Positions 26,293 through 35,923 of a DNA stretch of 64,000 nt are shown here, piece after piece. The stretch lies in NCBI RefSeq assembly GCF_000418325.1, contig NC_021658.1, positions 14,612,501 to 14,676,500 of the forward strand, written 5' to 3'. The translations under genes were made by a program, and so were the position numbers. Numbering within the stretch: position 1 is the first letter of the stretch; the number at the start of each line of letters is the position of its first letter. The DNA comes from Sorangium cellulosum So0157-2. Lineage in GTDB: Bacteria > Myxococcota_A > Polyangia > Polyangiales > Polyangiaceae. Below the pieces are notes generated by a model. The model was not told the origin of the DNA, did no database searches, and saw nothing but the letters and a program-made list of their open reading frames with translations.

Positions 26293-27438
26293 TACCAGCT
26301 ACACCAGCCCACGTGGACATGTGATCCTTGATCGTCGTCTTTACTTGCCAGAATCGTGGTGCAGCGATCCGGCGCGGAGGCAGGAAGCTCACGTTCCGGA
26401 GGATGTAGCGTTCCAGACCAAGCCGCAGCTGGCGATGCAGATGCTGCATGACGCCTGGCAGCGTGGAGTACCGATGGCGTGGGTCACCGGCGATGAAGTC
26501 TACGGGGACGATCCCGTGCTTCGCGACGGCATCGCCGCGCAGGGCCATCGATATGTTCTCGCGGTCATCTCGAGCGCGCCGGTGTGGCCCCAGCGACCGG
26601 CGGTCGCGGAGCCCCCAACCGAACGCGAACACCCTCGTGGTCCGCTCCGCACGCGCACTCGTCTTGCACCGGGCGCGCCGCACGCCTCCACTGTGGCGAA
26701 GGTGGTCGCGCAGTGGTCGCCGAAGCAATGGCATCGCCTTGCCGTCCATCAAGGCGAGAAGGGACCCATCGAGTACGACTGGGCCCGCGCGCGCGTCGTC
26801 GACAGTCGTCGGCGCTTGCCGACCGACGAGATCTGGCTCCTGGCTCGCCGCTCGGTCTCGAATCCGTCGGAAGTGGCCTACTACCTGTCCAACGCTGGAG
26901 CCGCCACGCCGCTGGCAACGCTCGCGCACGTGGCCTCCACGCGTTACACGATCGAGCAGTGCTTCGAGGAGGCGAAGGATGACGTCGGCCTCGACCACTA
27001 CGAGGTCCGCACGTGGCCGAGCTGGCATCGGTACATCACGCTCGGGATGATGGCCCTGGCGTGGTTGGCTTTCGTGCGCGCGAAGCTTCCCGCGGAGGGC
27101 GCGTTCCCGTACGCCCCGGCGATGAACCCCGAGCTCGTGCCCAAAGCGGCGCGCCCGGGGCCGGGGAAGAACGCCGAGCGCGTGCAGAAGGCGGCGCTTG
27201 ACACGTTGGGGAAAAAAAGCCCGCCGCGCTCGAAGAAAGCGACGCTCCGCCGACGCTGGCGCCCTGGAGCATTCCCGAAGTCCGTCGCCTGATGGAGCTG
27301 GTGCTTCCGCTGCCCGCACATTCGCCCGAGTTCCGCTGGGCATGGTCAAGGTGGCGACGCCGAAAGCGCGCTCAGGCTCGCGCCTGCTGCTACCGGCGCC
27401 GCCGCAACCGGCCGAGCGCCCGCGCCCGGGCTCCCTAA
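26293..27438 (+). pseudogene. IS701-family transposase, truncated and frameshifted
   Basis: The conserved middle and C-terminal parts are present: GHVILDRRLYLPESW, WVTGDEVYGDDP (catalytic Asp), IWLLARRSVSNP and YTIEQCFEEAKDDVGLDHYE. The N-terminal third is missing, cut off at the IS630 right end (CTAG at 26289-26292), and is not found on the other side of the IS630. The frame also breaks near an A7 run (27212-27218). The expected C-terminus (VRRLMELVLPLP, then WAWSRWRRRKRAQAR) continues in the next frame to a stop at 27436-27438. A likely IS701 end (CTGTAGTACTAG) follows near 27445-27456. Inactive remnant. Confidence 0.85.
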
Positions 27439-27481
27439 CCGCGGCTGTAGTACTAGAGCGGTTGGCGTAGATTCCCGCGCC

Positions 27482-28672
27482 TCACCGCGCCGGCGATCGC
27501 ACCGAAGCCGGCTCCTCTGCGGCCACCAGCTCCGACCCGGCCCCGATGTAGAACGCGTTCCCCCGCCAGGCGACCCGCCGGTTGGAATAGGCGTTCAGCC
27601 AGCAGAAGAACCAGCACAGCGTCCGCAGCGGCTCCGCCACGACCAGCGCCAGGTTGGAGCGCGCCGGCCGCAGCGCCCTCAGGGCCAGGAACGTCCCCAG
27701 GCTCTGCAGCGCCCAGGCGAACAGCCAGACCTCCAGGGCGAGGCGCGTCGGGCTGAGCAGCAAGGTCAGCCAGGCGATGAGCAGCGGCGCGTTGAACGGC
27801 TCCACCGCGAAGCAGCGCGGGACGAGCGCGCGCCGCATCTTCGCCCAGCGGGTGTGCCGATCCAGCGTGCGCATGAGCGAGCAGCTGGTGTTGCGGTTCT
27901 CGATCGGATCCAGGCAGAGATCGACCACGAACCCGCGCGCGCTGAAGCGCTGCCCGAGCACGTCGTCCTCCGCCAGCACGCTGGCCACGCTCTCGAACCC
28001 GCCGACCCGCTCGAGATCGGCCCGCCGCATCGCCATCGACTTGCCCACGCTGATCGACCGCCCCGCGAGCTCCGCGGCAGCGACGATCCCGGGCGCGATG
28101 AACGCCCCGAGCTGCGCGTTCTCGACCACCGCGCCGAGCGTGCGCTCCCCCGTGCCCGCGACGAGGCTCGAGACGAGCCCCACGCCGGGCCGCATCAAGC
28201 GCGACAGGAGCGCGCGGAGGTAGTCCGGGCGAACACGCACGTTCGCGTCCGAGATGACGAGGACGCTGCCCTCCGCCCTGCGCGTGAGCTCGAGGAGCTG
28301 CGCCACCTTCGGGTTCAACGCCTCGCCCGGGTCCGTCACGCAGAGCCGCGCCTTCACCTCGGGGTGCGCCTCGATGAAGGCCTGGATCACCGGCACCGCG
28401 GGGTCCTCGCGCGAGGCGACGCCGAAGACGAGCTCGTAACAGGGGTAATCGAGGCGGGCGAACGAGTCGAGGTTGCTGGCGAGCTCGTCATCGACGCCCG
28501 CGACAGGCTTGAGGATGCTGACGACCGGGGTCGCCGCGAGCGGCCGCGGCGCGCCGCGCGCCGCTTCGAGGCGGTGCCGGGCGATCCTCAAGAGGAAGGC
28601 GGCCTGGAGCGTCGCGTAGATGGTAGATGACAGCGCCGTCGGCGCGACCGTCGCCAGAGCTCCCCAATCCAT
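27482..28672 (-). CDS. Ceramide-type glucosyltransferase (GT21-like, membrane bound)
   Basis: A 396-residue glycosyltransferase resembling ceramide glucosyltransferase (UGCG) and hopanoid-associated HpnI. An N-terminal membrane helix is followed by VSILKPVAGVDDEL, the nucleotide-sugar Asp in ISDANVRV, the acceptor/catalytic EDDVLGQRF and the RHTRW form of the (Q/R)xxRW motif. Two or three hydrophobic segments lie at the C-terminus. It probably adds a sugar from a UDP donor to a lipid at the inner membrane. Myxobacteria make sphingolipids, so ceramide is a reasonable acceptor, but this is inference. No other lipid gene is directly adjacent. Confidence 0.82.
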   Translation of the reverse strand: MDWGALATVAPTALSSTIYATLQAAFLLRIARHRLEAARGAPRPLAATPVVSILKPVAGVDDELASNLDSFARLDYPCYELVFGVASREDPAVPVIQAFIEAHPEVKARLCVTDPGEALNPKVAQLLELTRRAEGSVLVISDANVRVRPDYLRALLSRLMRPGVGLVSSLVAGTGERTLGAVVENAQLGAFIAPGIVAAAELAGRSISVGKSMAMRRADLERVGGFESVASVLAEDDVLGQRFSARGFVVDLCLDPIENRNTSCSLMRTLDRHTRWAKMRRALVPRCFAVEPFNAPLLIAWLTLLLSPTRLALEVWLFAWALQSLGTFLALRALRPARSNLALVVAEPLRTLCWFFCWLNAYSNRRVAWRGNAFYIGAGSELVAAEEPASVRSPAR

Positions 28673-28908
28673 GGACGACGATGCTGAACGAGGCGCGTGG
28701 CGTCTCGATGGCCGGACCGCAAACCCAACGCTGCCTTTTCGCGACCAGGGCGTGACAGGAGCTCATCGCCCCCGCGCCGCCTGGCGGCGACTCGCCACGA
28801 TACGCCCCGACCTCCACCGGCGACATCGCCCTTCGCCCGGGGATCCGTCTTCGACGCACGCGCGCCGGCGCCGGGCGAGCGGGGCCGCGCGGCGTGCGAC
28901 GTGCGGTG

Positions 28909-30072
28909 TCAGGTGATGCGGCCGATCAGCTCTCGCGTGATGTTCTTTTGATGGGACTCGAGCGTGCCGCCGCCGATCTCGAGCAGCTTGGCGTCCCGGA
29001 AGAACCGCTCCACCTTGTACTCGGTGCAGTACCCCCAGCCGCCGAGCACCTGCATGGCGTTGTCGGCCACCTCCTTGCCCACCGGCGCCGCGAAGAGCTT
29101 CGCCGCGTCCGTCCCGAGGCGGTTTCTCCGGTCGGGGCTGACGTTGCGCGCCACCGAGTAGATGAGGGCGCGCGTCGCCTCGGTCTTCGCGTAGCTCTCC
29201 GCGATGTAGCGCTGGATCTGCCCGTGCTCGGCGATGGGCTTTCCGAAGCTCCTCCGCTCTCCGGCGTACTGGATCATGATGTCCAGACAGCGATCCGCGA
29301 TCCCGAGGCTCATGGCAGCGAGGGTGAGGCGCTCGAGCTCCAGGTTCCTCATCATGTTGCGGATCCCGCCGCCCTCCTGGCCGAGGACGTTCCGGGCGGG
29401 CACGACGCAGTCGTCGAAGATGAGCTCGCTCATCGTGCTGGCGCGCATTCCCATCTTCGGCGTCTTCTCGTCGGTCGAGAACCCGGGGAACCCGCGCTCC
29501 ACCACGAAGGTCGTGATCCTGCCCTCGATGGTCGCATAGACCAGGAAGATCTGGGCCTCGGGGGCGTTCGTGATGAGCGCCTTGCGCCCCTTCAGGATGT
29601 ACCGGTCCCCGTCGCGCCGGGCGAACGTCTTCATGCCGAGCACGTCTGTCCCGCTCGTGGGCTCGGTCATGCCCATCGCGCCGATCCACTCCCCGGAGAG
29701 CACCTTCGGCAGGTACCGCGCGCGCTGCTCGTCGCTCCCGGCGTGGAAGAAGTTGTTCACGAACAGCATCGCGTGGGCGAGATACGCGAGCGTGAACCCG
29801 GGATCGCTCTTCGCGAGCTCGTGGTGAACGATCACGGCGGCGACCGCGTCCATGCCCGCGCCCCCGTACTCGGAGGGCACGGTCACGCCGAGCAGGCCGA
29901 GCTCGCCCAGCCGCTGCATCAGGGGGACGTTGAGGCTGGCGCTCCGGTCGTGCTCGTCGGCCTGCGGCTCGACGACCTCACGGGCGAAATCCCGCACCAT
30001 CTGCCGCAGCATCCGGTGCTCTTCCGTCGGGTTTTCCAGGTCGCTTTCCATGGCGGAGGATGACGCGCTCAT
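28909..30072 (-). CDS. Acyl-CoA dehydrogenase, isovaleryl-CoA dehydrogenase-like group
   Basis: A 387-residue FAD enzyme that introduces an alpha-beta double bond in acyl-CoA. Family signatures are present: MGMTEPTSGTDVLGMK (FAD/substrate loop), ERRSFGKPIAEHGQIQ and LGGWGYCTEYKVERFFRDAK. The usual C-terminal catalytic Glu position is Gly (EIGGGTLE), while Glu247 in LELER is present. That swap is characteristic of the isovaleryl-CoA and long-chain group, so a branched acyl substrate such as isovaleryl-CoA is plausible. ATG 30072 is preferred because upstream in-frame sequence lacks family similarity. ATG 30051 is an alternative. Confidence 0.9.
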   Translation of the reverse strand: MSASSSAMESDLENPTEEHRMLRQMVRDFAREVVEPQADEHDRSASLNVPLMQRLGELGLLGVTVPSEYGGAGMDAVAAVIVHHELAKSDPGFTLAYLAHAMLFVNNFFHAGSDEQRARYLPKVLSGEWIGAMGMTEPTSGTDVLGMKTFARRDGDRYILKGRKALITNAPEAQIFLVYATIEGRITTFVVERGFPGFSTDEKTPKMGMRASTMSELIFDDCVVPARNVLGQEGGGIRNMMRNLELERLTLAAMSLGIADRCLDIMIQYAGERRSFGKPIAEHGQIQRYIAESYAKTEATRALIYSVARNVSPDRRNRLGTDAAKLFAAPVGKEVADNAMQVLGGWGYCTEYKVERFFRDAKLLEIGGGTLESHQKNITRELIGRIT

Positions 30073-30166
30073 CACCGCCGAACGTAGCACGCGGGAGCGC
30101 GCGACCGCGACGGCGTGGCACGCGATTCGCTTCGTCCTCGGGCGAACCGTCTCGAAAGGGCCGTGT

Positions 30167-30346
30167 ATGAAACGCTGGACCGACGTGGTGCTCTGGAGCG
30201 TGGTGCTAGTGTCGCTGCTGATGTGGCTGCTCGGCGTGCTCGGCGTGCTGCCCGAGGACGGCTGGCTCAACGTGCTCCTCGTGATCTCCGCCGCGTTCGC
30301 CGTCACCGGGATGCTCCGGCAGATGCCCGCTCGGCCCCACCGCTGA
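30167..30346 (+). CDS. Small two-helix membrane protein
   Basis: A 59-residue protein with two hydrophobic segments (VVLWSVVLVSLLMWLLGVLG and LNVLLVISAAFAVTGML) separated by a PEDGW turn, ending in a basic tail. AAAGGG lies about 10 nt before the ATG. The family is not recognised. Its 3' part overlaps the antisense tail of the FGE-like lipoprotein gene by about 140 bp, which suggests one of the two ends is mis-set. Confidence 0.6.
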   Translation: MKRWTDVVLWSVVLVSLLMWLLGVLGVLPEDGWLNVLLVISAAFAVTGMLRQMPARPHR

Positions 30347-33300
30347 GCCGGCGGGCGCCGCCTCGGGCGACTCGGTCTCTGTCGCCGCCGCCGCGGGGCC
30401 GTCCTGGCAGCAGCGGACGCCGGTCGAGTAATCGAGGTAGCTCCTCGGGTGGGCCGTGATGAGCGCCTCGCAGCCCGCCCGGGTCGAGCGCGCGTAGAAG
30501 CCGCCGGCGAACGCGCCGCCCGGCTCGTTCACCCACTCATCGAGGTTGCCCACGAGGTCGTAGACCGCGTCGCTGCCCCAGCGGCTCCGGCACCGGGGGC
30601 TCCCGCCCGTCTCGCGGAGCAGGGGCTCTCGGGCGCTGCGCACGCGGTTGAGCCGGGGATCCAGGTGGCCCATCGACGCGTTGCCGTGGAGCTGGGCGGC
30701 GGGGTGCGCCGGCCGGAAGACATTGCACGCGCCCTCCTCGAACGTGTCGCCGTACGGGTACAGGGTGTCGTCCTCGCCGCGGCACGCCGTGACGAACTCG
30801 TCGACCGAGCAGAGCCGCTTGCCCGCGGCCGCGCAGGCGCTCTCGGCGACGAGCCCGGTCACGTAGCCGCTCGGCCGCACCCCGGACCGGGAGCGGGCGA
30901 GGGCGGCGGTCGCCCGGCCGCGCTGCCAACCAGGGAGCAGCGGCAGCGGGAAGGCGCGGGCGTGGACGTCGCCGATCCGCCGCCGGCCGGTCGACCACTC
31001 GGCGAGCGTGATCTCGAGGAGGTTCGGGGTCGACGGGTAGTCGGGCGAGAGCGCCTGCCCGGTGGCGCCGTCGACGAGCATCCCCTCGAAGCGATCGATG
31101 CAGAAGCGGCCGCCCTCGATCGCGACCATGTCCGAGGGGCACGCGGGCGCGGCCGGCAGCGCGGGGGCGGGCGCCTCCGCCGGCGCCCCCGCGGCCGGGC
31201 GCGCCGCCGCGACCGCGGCCGCCGGCAGCGCGGGGCGCGCGACGCCCGCCTCGGCCTGCGCGTCGAGCCCGCGCGCCGCGCTCCCGAACCACCGCAGGCT
31301 GCCGTCGGCCGCCCAGACGACGTCGCCCACCACGCAGGCGCCGGGGGCCGCGAGCTCCGGGACGGTCACGAAGGCGCCCGGCGAGGGCGTCGGGACCGCG
31401 CGCCGCGCCGGGTGCCCGTCGACGCAGAGCGCGCCGGTGTCGTCCGCGGGCCACGGCTGCGACGCGAGCTCCGCGCCGTCGTCGTCCAGCCAGACCACGT
31501 GGCTCCGGGCCGCGTCGCTGAGCAGCGCGCCTCCCTCGGGCAGGGCGACGAGCCGCACCGTGAGGTCGCCCTCGGCGAGCGGCAGCGACGTCTCGCGCGC
31601 GGGGCCGGGCCGGCCGAGCGCGTCGATCGAGAGCGCCACGACCTTGCGCGGATCGCCGGCGCTCACGCCGGCGACGAGGGCCCCGCCGCCCCGGCGCTCG
31701 CACGCGTCGAACCCCGCGCGCACCGGCGAGGCGATCGCCACGGCGGGCGCGGAGCCGCGGCCGCGTGGGGCGCCCGCGGGTCGACGCGCGCGAGCGCGGC
31801 CTGCGCGCCCGGCGCGGTGAGCGCGCCCGAGGCGTCGACCCCGGTGATCTGGAGCCGGTCGCCGAGCACCTCGAGGAAGAGCCCCCGCTCGGGGCCGCCG
31901 ACGAGCGCCGCGCCGCCCTCGTGGGCGCGCCCCCGCAGCGCGGGCACGACGAGCGGCTCGGGCGCGAGCCGCACCACGTCGGTCCTCGCGAGCCACCAGG
32001 ACGCCCCGATGCGCGCGGCGCGCCGCCGGTCGGCGGGGCGCTCCGGCTCGTCGATCGGCGCGCCCGGCGCGCCCCCGGGCGGCGCGGCGCCGAGGCCCGC
32101 CGGCGCGGCCGACGCGGAGATCAGGCCGCGCGCGTCGAGCCGGTGGAGCTGCCCCGCGGCGAAGGCGAGCCCCTCGCCGTCCGCCGCGAACGCGCCCCAC
32201 GCGAGGCGCGCGCGCCGCGCCGGGAACGGGTCCGGCTCGCGGCGCGGCTGCCCGTCGGCGCGCGAGGCCGAGAAGAGCTCGCCGGCGACCGTCTGGAAGT
32301 AGGCGCGATCCCCCGCCCACACGGCGAGCCCCGGATCGTACGCCGGCTGCCCCGCGGCGCGGCGGGCGCCGCTCGCGGCGATGCGCTCGAGCGCGCCGAT
32401 CTCGGCCGGCGCGAGCGGCGTCGGGTCCGCGAGGCGCGCCGGATCCACGGCGCAGACCGCCCTGGGAGCGGCGCCGGCCGGGAGCCGCTGGAGCGAGGGC
32501 GCGACGCGCGTCGCCTGGCAGGCGCCGTTGCGGCCGGTGACGTCGACGGCCACCGCGCCCGCGCTCGCGGTCGCGAGGCGCGGATCCAGGTGGCCGCGCA
32601 GCGCGCCGTAGTCGAGATCCCCCTCGGCCACGACGGCGCGCCGGCTCGCGTCGAGCTTGCCGTCCTCGCCGAGCGACGCGAAGGCGATCTGCGCGCTCCC
32701 GAGCCATGACGTGCTCGTCTTCTTCGCGCTCGCCGCGTAGTAGAGGAGGTCGATCGCGCCGGGCCTCCCGGCGGCGTCGATGAGCCCCATGCCGTCGAGC
32801 GGCGGCCGGAACCGCAGCCCGGTGGGGGACGACGTGGCGGCGATCCCCTCGGCCGGCGAGAACCAGCGGATCCGCACCTCGACCTCGGGCAGCGGATCCG
32901 GCCGCTTCGGCCGGGGCGCCGCGCGCGGGGCCTTCCTGGGCCGGCCTTCGCGCCCGCGATCCGCGGCGCGCTTCTTCTTGTCGGCCGGGGCGCCGCGGCC
33001 GCCGGACGCCTTCTCGGGCCGCCTCGCCGCGGGCGCCTTGCGGGCGGGCGCCTTGCGGGCGGGCTTCGCCGCGGCACCGCGCTCGCGCGCCGCGCGCTGC
33101 GCCTTCGCGGCCACGTCGCGCTTCGCGGGATCGGCGAGCTCGAGCTCGAGCAGCGCGACGCGCTCGCCCACGGCCGCCGCCGCGTGCGCGCGGGCCCTCG
33201 CGCACGCGCGGGACGCGGCCGAGGCCTCGCCGGGGAGGAACGACGTCGCGCAGAGCTCGCCGTCCTGCGAGGTGAGCAGCGTCGTGCTCCCGCTGGGCGA

Positions 33301-33708
33301 GGAGAGGGCGCCGGCGAGGTCCTCGTCGACGAGCAGGAGCGGCGGCCCGAGCTCGCCGGTCGCGGCGTCGAGGCGCCTGACCCAGCCGAACCGGTCCGAC
33401 GACGTCTTGGAGAGGAACACGACCGAGCGGCCGTCGAGCGACGGCTCGACGGTGAACGCGAGCGGATCGAGCTGCGGCGCGCCGAGCGGGGTGCGCCCGG
33501 GTTGCGCCGCGGCGTCGGCCGCCTCCGCGGCGTCGGCCGGCGGCGGGGCCGTCGGGGAGGCGGCCGGCCCGCGGGCGGGGGCGCGCGCCGCCGTGCCGGC
33601 GGGCGCGGGCGCCGCGGTCATCGGGCGGCCGGAGCACGCGCCCGCGCCGCAGGCGAACGGCACGAGCAGGGCAGCGAGGAGGGAGAGGGGCGATCGGGGA
33701 CGTCGCAT
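30206..33708 (-). CDS. Lipoprotein with C-terminal formylglycine-generating-enzyme-like domain (frameshifted)
   Basis: A lipoprotein signal starts at ATG 33708 (SLLAALLVPFACGAGACSG). Then come about 600 residues of beta-propeller-like sequence with a basic Lys/Arg/Ala insert near the first third (about 33000 on the DNA). The frame shifts between 31745 and 31790, and coding continues into a domain of the FGE/SUMF1 superfamily: ACPSDMVAIEGGRFCIDRFE, AACAAAGKRLCSVDEFVTA-type sequence (AGKRLCSVDEF), YPYGDTF and YDLVGNLDEWVNEP. These domains usually bind carbohydrate or modify proteins, and here it is probably a surface binding module. The last 45 residues run antisense into a small membrane gene and may not be real. 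One base would restore a single frame. Confidence 0.7.
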
Positions 33709-34074
33709 GCTTCGCGCGCTCGGGTCTCCTTGTCCGCGTGGCTGACCGGGCGGCGGCCGAGCGTAGAGCACCGAGCCTATCGAACTTCAACAGGAATCAG
33801 CCTCTTGCCGGCCTCGTCGAGGCCTTGCACGCGGCCGCGAGGCCCTCGCTGTCTACGACCTGACGATCCGGATTCACGCTGCCGACGCCCCGCCGCCGCC
33901 GACGTCGTACGCCACGACATCGACCGGCTCGACCGCGGCCACTCGCCACCACGGGGCGCGTGGCGATGACCGCTCCTCGCCTGCGCCTACGGCGCGCCAG
34001 CGCGGGTACCGGCCGCACGCTCGCGGTTGGTCCGGAAATGGCAGAGAGGACGCCATGAGAGGCGAGGTGCACCG

Positions 34075-34317
34075 ATGGCAGATCGCGAGCCGCGATTGTG
34101 GGCCGTCAGCTGGATCGTGGGTCAGGAACACCTGGAACTCGAAGCCGTGAGAACGGAACAAGCGCGGGTTCACCCTCCGAAGCACCCGATCTCCGAGTCC
34201 CATCCCAGAGCGCTGTGGGGCTCCGTGCCGGGCTCGGATGCCCAGCCGCTCAGATGGTACGCGCTCGGTGGAGCGAGCGCCCGCGCGCCAGCGGTGCCGG
34301 ACGAGCTCTGGCGGTGA
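34075..34317 (+). CDS. Doubtful small protein
   Basis: An 80-residue frame with GAGGTG about 9 nt before its ATG. The sequence (LWAVSWIVGQEHLELEAV...) is rich in Trp, Pro and Arg and matches no family I recognise. It could be a remnant or chance frame at the edge of the transferred segment. Confidence 0.25.
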   Translation: MADREPRLWAVSWIVGQEHLELEAVRTEQARVHPPKHPISESHPRALWGSVPGSDAQPLRWYALGGASARAPAVPDELWR

Positions 34318-34400
34318 ATCGAACGTCTGGCTCCGTTCCAGCTCCTTGTGGTGACCTCGCCCGGAACGTTGCGGGAAGAGAGTTTTACCTGGCTCCTGTT

Positions 34401-34430
34401 TACAATATCCCACGCCGACGCTGACGTCGG
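34401..34430 (+). promoter_or_regulatory. Promoter-like -10 box and leader hairpin of the oxygenase gene
   Basis: TACAAT at 34401-34406 matches a sigma-70 -10 box closely. No good -35 hexamer is seen 17 bp upstream. Just downstream, CCGACG (34415-34420) and CGTCGG (34425-34430) form a tight hairpin with loop CTGA, 28 bp before the start codon. It could be an operator or a leader structure. Confidence 0.4.
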
Positions 34431-34458
34431 GCGCAGAAAACAGGACTGGGGGGAGCAC

Positions 34459-35244
34459 ATGAAACCCGCGGTAATGGTTTCGAATCTGCTGAACCAAGAA
34501 GGGCTGGTCGCGTTGATGGGTGGCGAGGTCGTTGCGCTGCGCGTTCCGAGCTTCTATCCGGAGGAGTTGTGTGTCCAGATTGCTGCCCGGATGCGAAAGT
34601 CTGATATGTATGGGAACTATGTGAACGCGCCTGAGATCGCCCGCGTCGGTCAAGCGTTCTTTGAGTCTGTTGCGTCGGCGCAGCTGCGGAAGATTTACTA
34701 CGCCAGGGCCGTCGAATGGATTCATGAAATGCGATCCTGCTGCGAGCCGTACCTCAGCCCGATCGATAAGCTTCGCCTCGTCCTTGACGAGACCTGGCCG
34801 AGCGGATCGAGGCTTGGAACCCTGCAAGGAAAGAAGATGTTCGTCGGGTTGGCCCGCTTCTTCGGCGCAGGTGTGGGCGCCGAACCGCACCAAGACGTCC
34901 TCGCCTGGGACGCGCCAGGGGTCGAGGAAGCTGAACGGATCGAGGGGCAATTCGCGGCGAACATCTACCTCAAGATGCCTCAGGGCGGTGGTGACTTGCT
35001 GATCTGGCCGATGACGCTGACCCGCGAGGAGTACGAGTGGGCGGGAATCCAAGGAAGCTACGGGGTTCATGGAGCGATGTTGGCACACGATCCCATCCGC
35101 ATCTCTCCCAGGACGGGAGAGCTGATCCTGTTCAACTCGAACCTCGTCCATGCGGTCGAGAAATCCCGCCAGGGCGAGCGCGTTACCTGGTCTTGCTTCG
35201 TGGCAAGCGAGGGCGTCAACCAGACGTTGATGATGTGGAGCTAG
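34459..35244 (+). CDS. 2-oxoglutarate/Fe(II)-dependent oxygenase
   Basis: A 261-residue protein with the metal facial triad of the superfamily: His144-x-Asp146 in EPHQD and His231 in HAVEKS, plus Arg241 (GERVTW), about ten residues on, to bind 2-oxoglutarate. Between them are beta-strand blocks IYLKMPQGGGDLLIW and RTGELILFNSNLVHAV typical of the jelly-roll core. Asp at the second position means hydroxylase rather than halogenase chemistry. A GGGGGAG ribosome site lies 7 nt before the ATG. The gene leads a probable operon with an AlaX-type gene 7 bp later. With the AlaX and LysE neighbours, a free amino acid is the likely substrate (inference). Codon use is less GC-rich than in flanking genes. 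Confidence 0.82.
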   Translation: MKPAVMVSNLLNQEGLVALMGGEVVALRVPSFYPEELCVQIAARMRKSDMYGNYVNAPEIARVGQAFFESVASAQLRKIYYARAVEWIHEMRSCCEPYLSPIDKLRLVLDETWPSGSRLGTLQGKKMFVGLARFFGAGVGAEPHQDVLAWDAPGVEEAERIEGQFAANIYLKMPQGGGDLLIWPMTLTREEYEWAGIQGSYGVHGAMLAHDPIRISPRTGELILFNSNLVHAVEKSRQGERVTWSCFVASEGVNQTLMMWS

Positions 35245-35251
35245 GCGGGAG

Positions 35252-35914
35252 ATGGAGTCTATCACAAAGAAGGTATATCTGGAGCGGGCCGATGCGACAG
35301 GGAGTGTTGTCGTGACCGAGCTCATCGCAGGTGAGAGCGCCGTCGTCCGAGTGGCTGAGACCTGGTTCCACCCTCAGGGAGGCGGTCAAAAGTCCGATCG
35401 CGGGACCATTGGTCCGGCGCGCGTGCTGCACGTGGCTCACAATGGCGGCATGGTGGACCACTTCGTGGACTCGCTCGCGGGCCTGTCCGTCGGAGGAACC
35501 TACGGCTTTGCAGTCGACTACGCCTGGCGGAGGCTGAATTCGGTCTACCATTCGTCCGGACACCTGATCGCCGGGTTGGTGGAAAGTCTTCAGCATGGAT
35601 TGACCGCCGTGGCCGGTCATCAGTGGCCAGGAGAAGCGCGCGTCGAGTTCGAGGGCCAGGCGGAACCCTCCAGCTTTGATGGGCTCGCCGCAGAGCTCTC
35701 GAGACGCCTGGGAGAGCTCCTCTCGAAACCCATCGAGGTCAAGGTGACGGGTGATCCGTACAGCTCGCGAGCGATCCAGATCGGGGACTTCCCTCCGATA
35801 CCTTGCGGCGGAACCCACGTGCGAGCTCTCTACGAGATCTCCGTCATACGAGTCCTGGGCATCAAGAGGAAAGGGAACCGTGTTCGCGTCGCTTATGACG
35901 CGCTACCTCCCTGA
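35252..35914 (+). CDS. Freestanding alanyl-tRNA editing protein, AlaX type
   Basis: A 220-residue trans-editing factor. The editing-site zinc ligands are all present: HSSGH (His100, His104) and CGGTH (Cys185, His189). The N-terminal motif FHPQGGGQKSDRG is that of AlaX and the AlaRS editing domain. These proteins hydrolyse wrongly charged tRNA, classically Ser- or Gly-tRNA(Ala). Here it follows the oxygenase gene by 7 bp, so it may remove tRNA charged with a modified amino acid produced by its neighbour. That role is inferred. Base composition matches the oxygenase gene, not the host background. Confidence 0.88.
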   Translation: MESITKKVYLERADATGSVVVTELIAGESAVVRVAETWFHPQGGGQKSDRGTIGPARVLHVAHNGGMVDHFVDSLAGLSVGGTYGFAVDYAWRRLNSVYHSSGHLIAGLVESLQHGLTAVAGHQWPGEARVEFEGQAEPSSFDGLAAELSRRLGELLSKPIEVKVTGDPYSSRAIQIGDFPPIPCGGTHVRALYEISVIRVLGIKRKGNRVRVAYDALPP

Positions 35915-35923
35915 TCCCTGAAC

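Larger units (their letters stand above)
33709..34458. other. Intergenic region before the oxygenase/AlaX cluster
   Basis: No secure gene. Composition shifts from very GC-rich to more moderate from about 34020 rightwards, marking the left side of the distinct segment. One weak open reading frame (34075-34317) and a promoter-like TACAAT (34401-34406) with a hairpin behind it are described separately. Confidence 0.5.

Noticed and set aside
27208..27220. Programmed frameshift on A7 in the IS701 transposase
   Set aside because: The N-terminal third is also missing and IS701 transposases are normally one frame, so decay is the simpler explanation.
34027..34317. A gene belonging to the oxygenase/AlaX operon upstream of the oxygenase
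   Set aside because: Only a weak 80-residue frame is present, separated by the promoter-like TACAAT. It is kept as a doubtful feature, not as part of the system.
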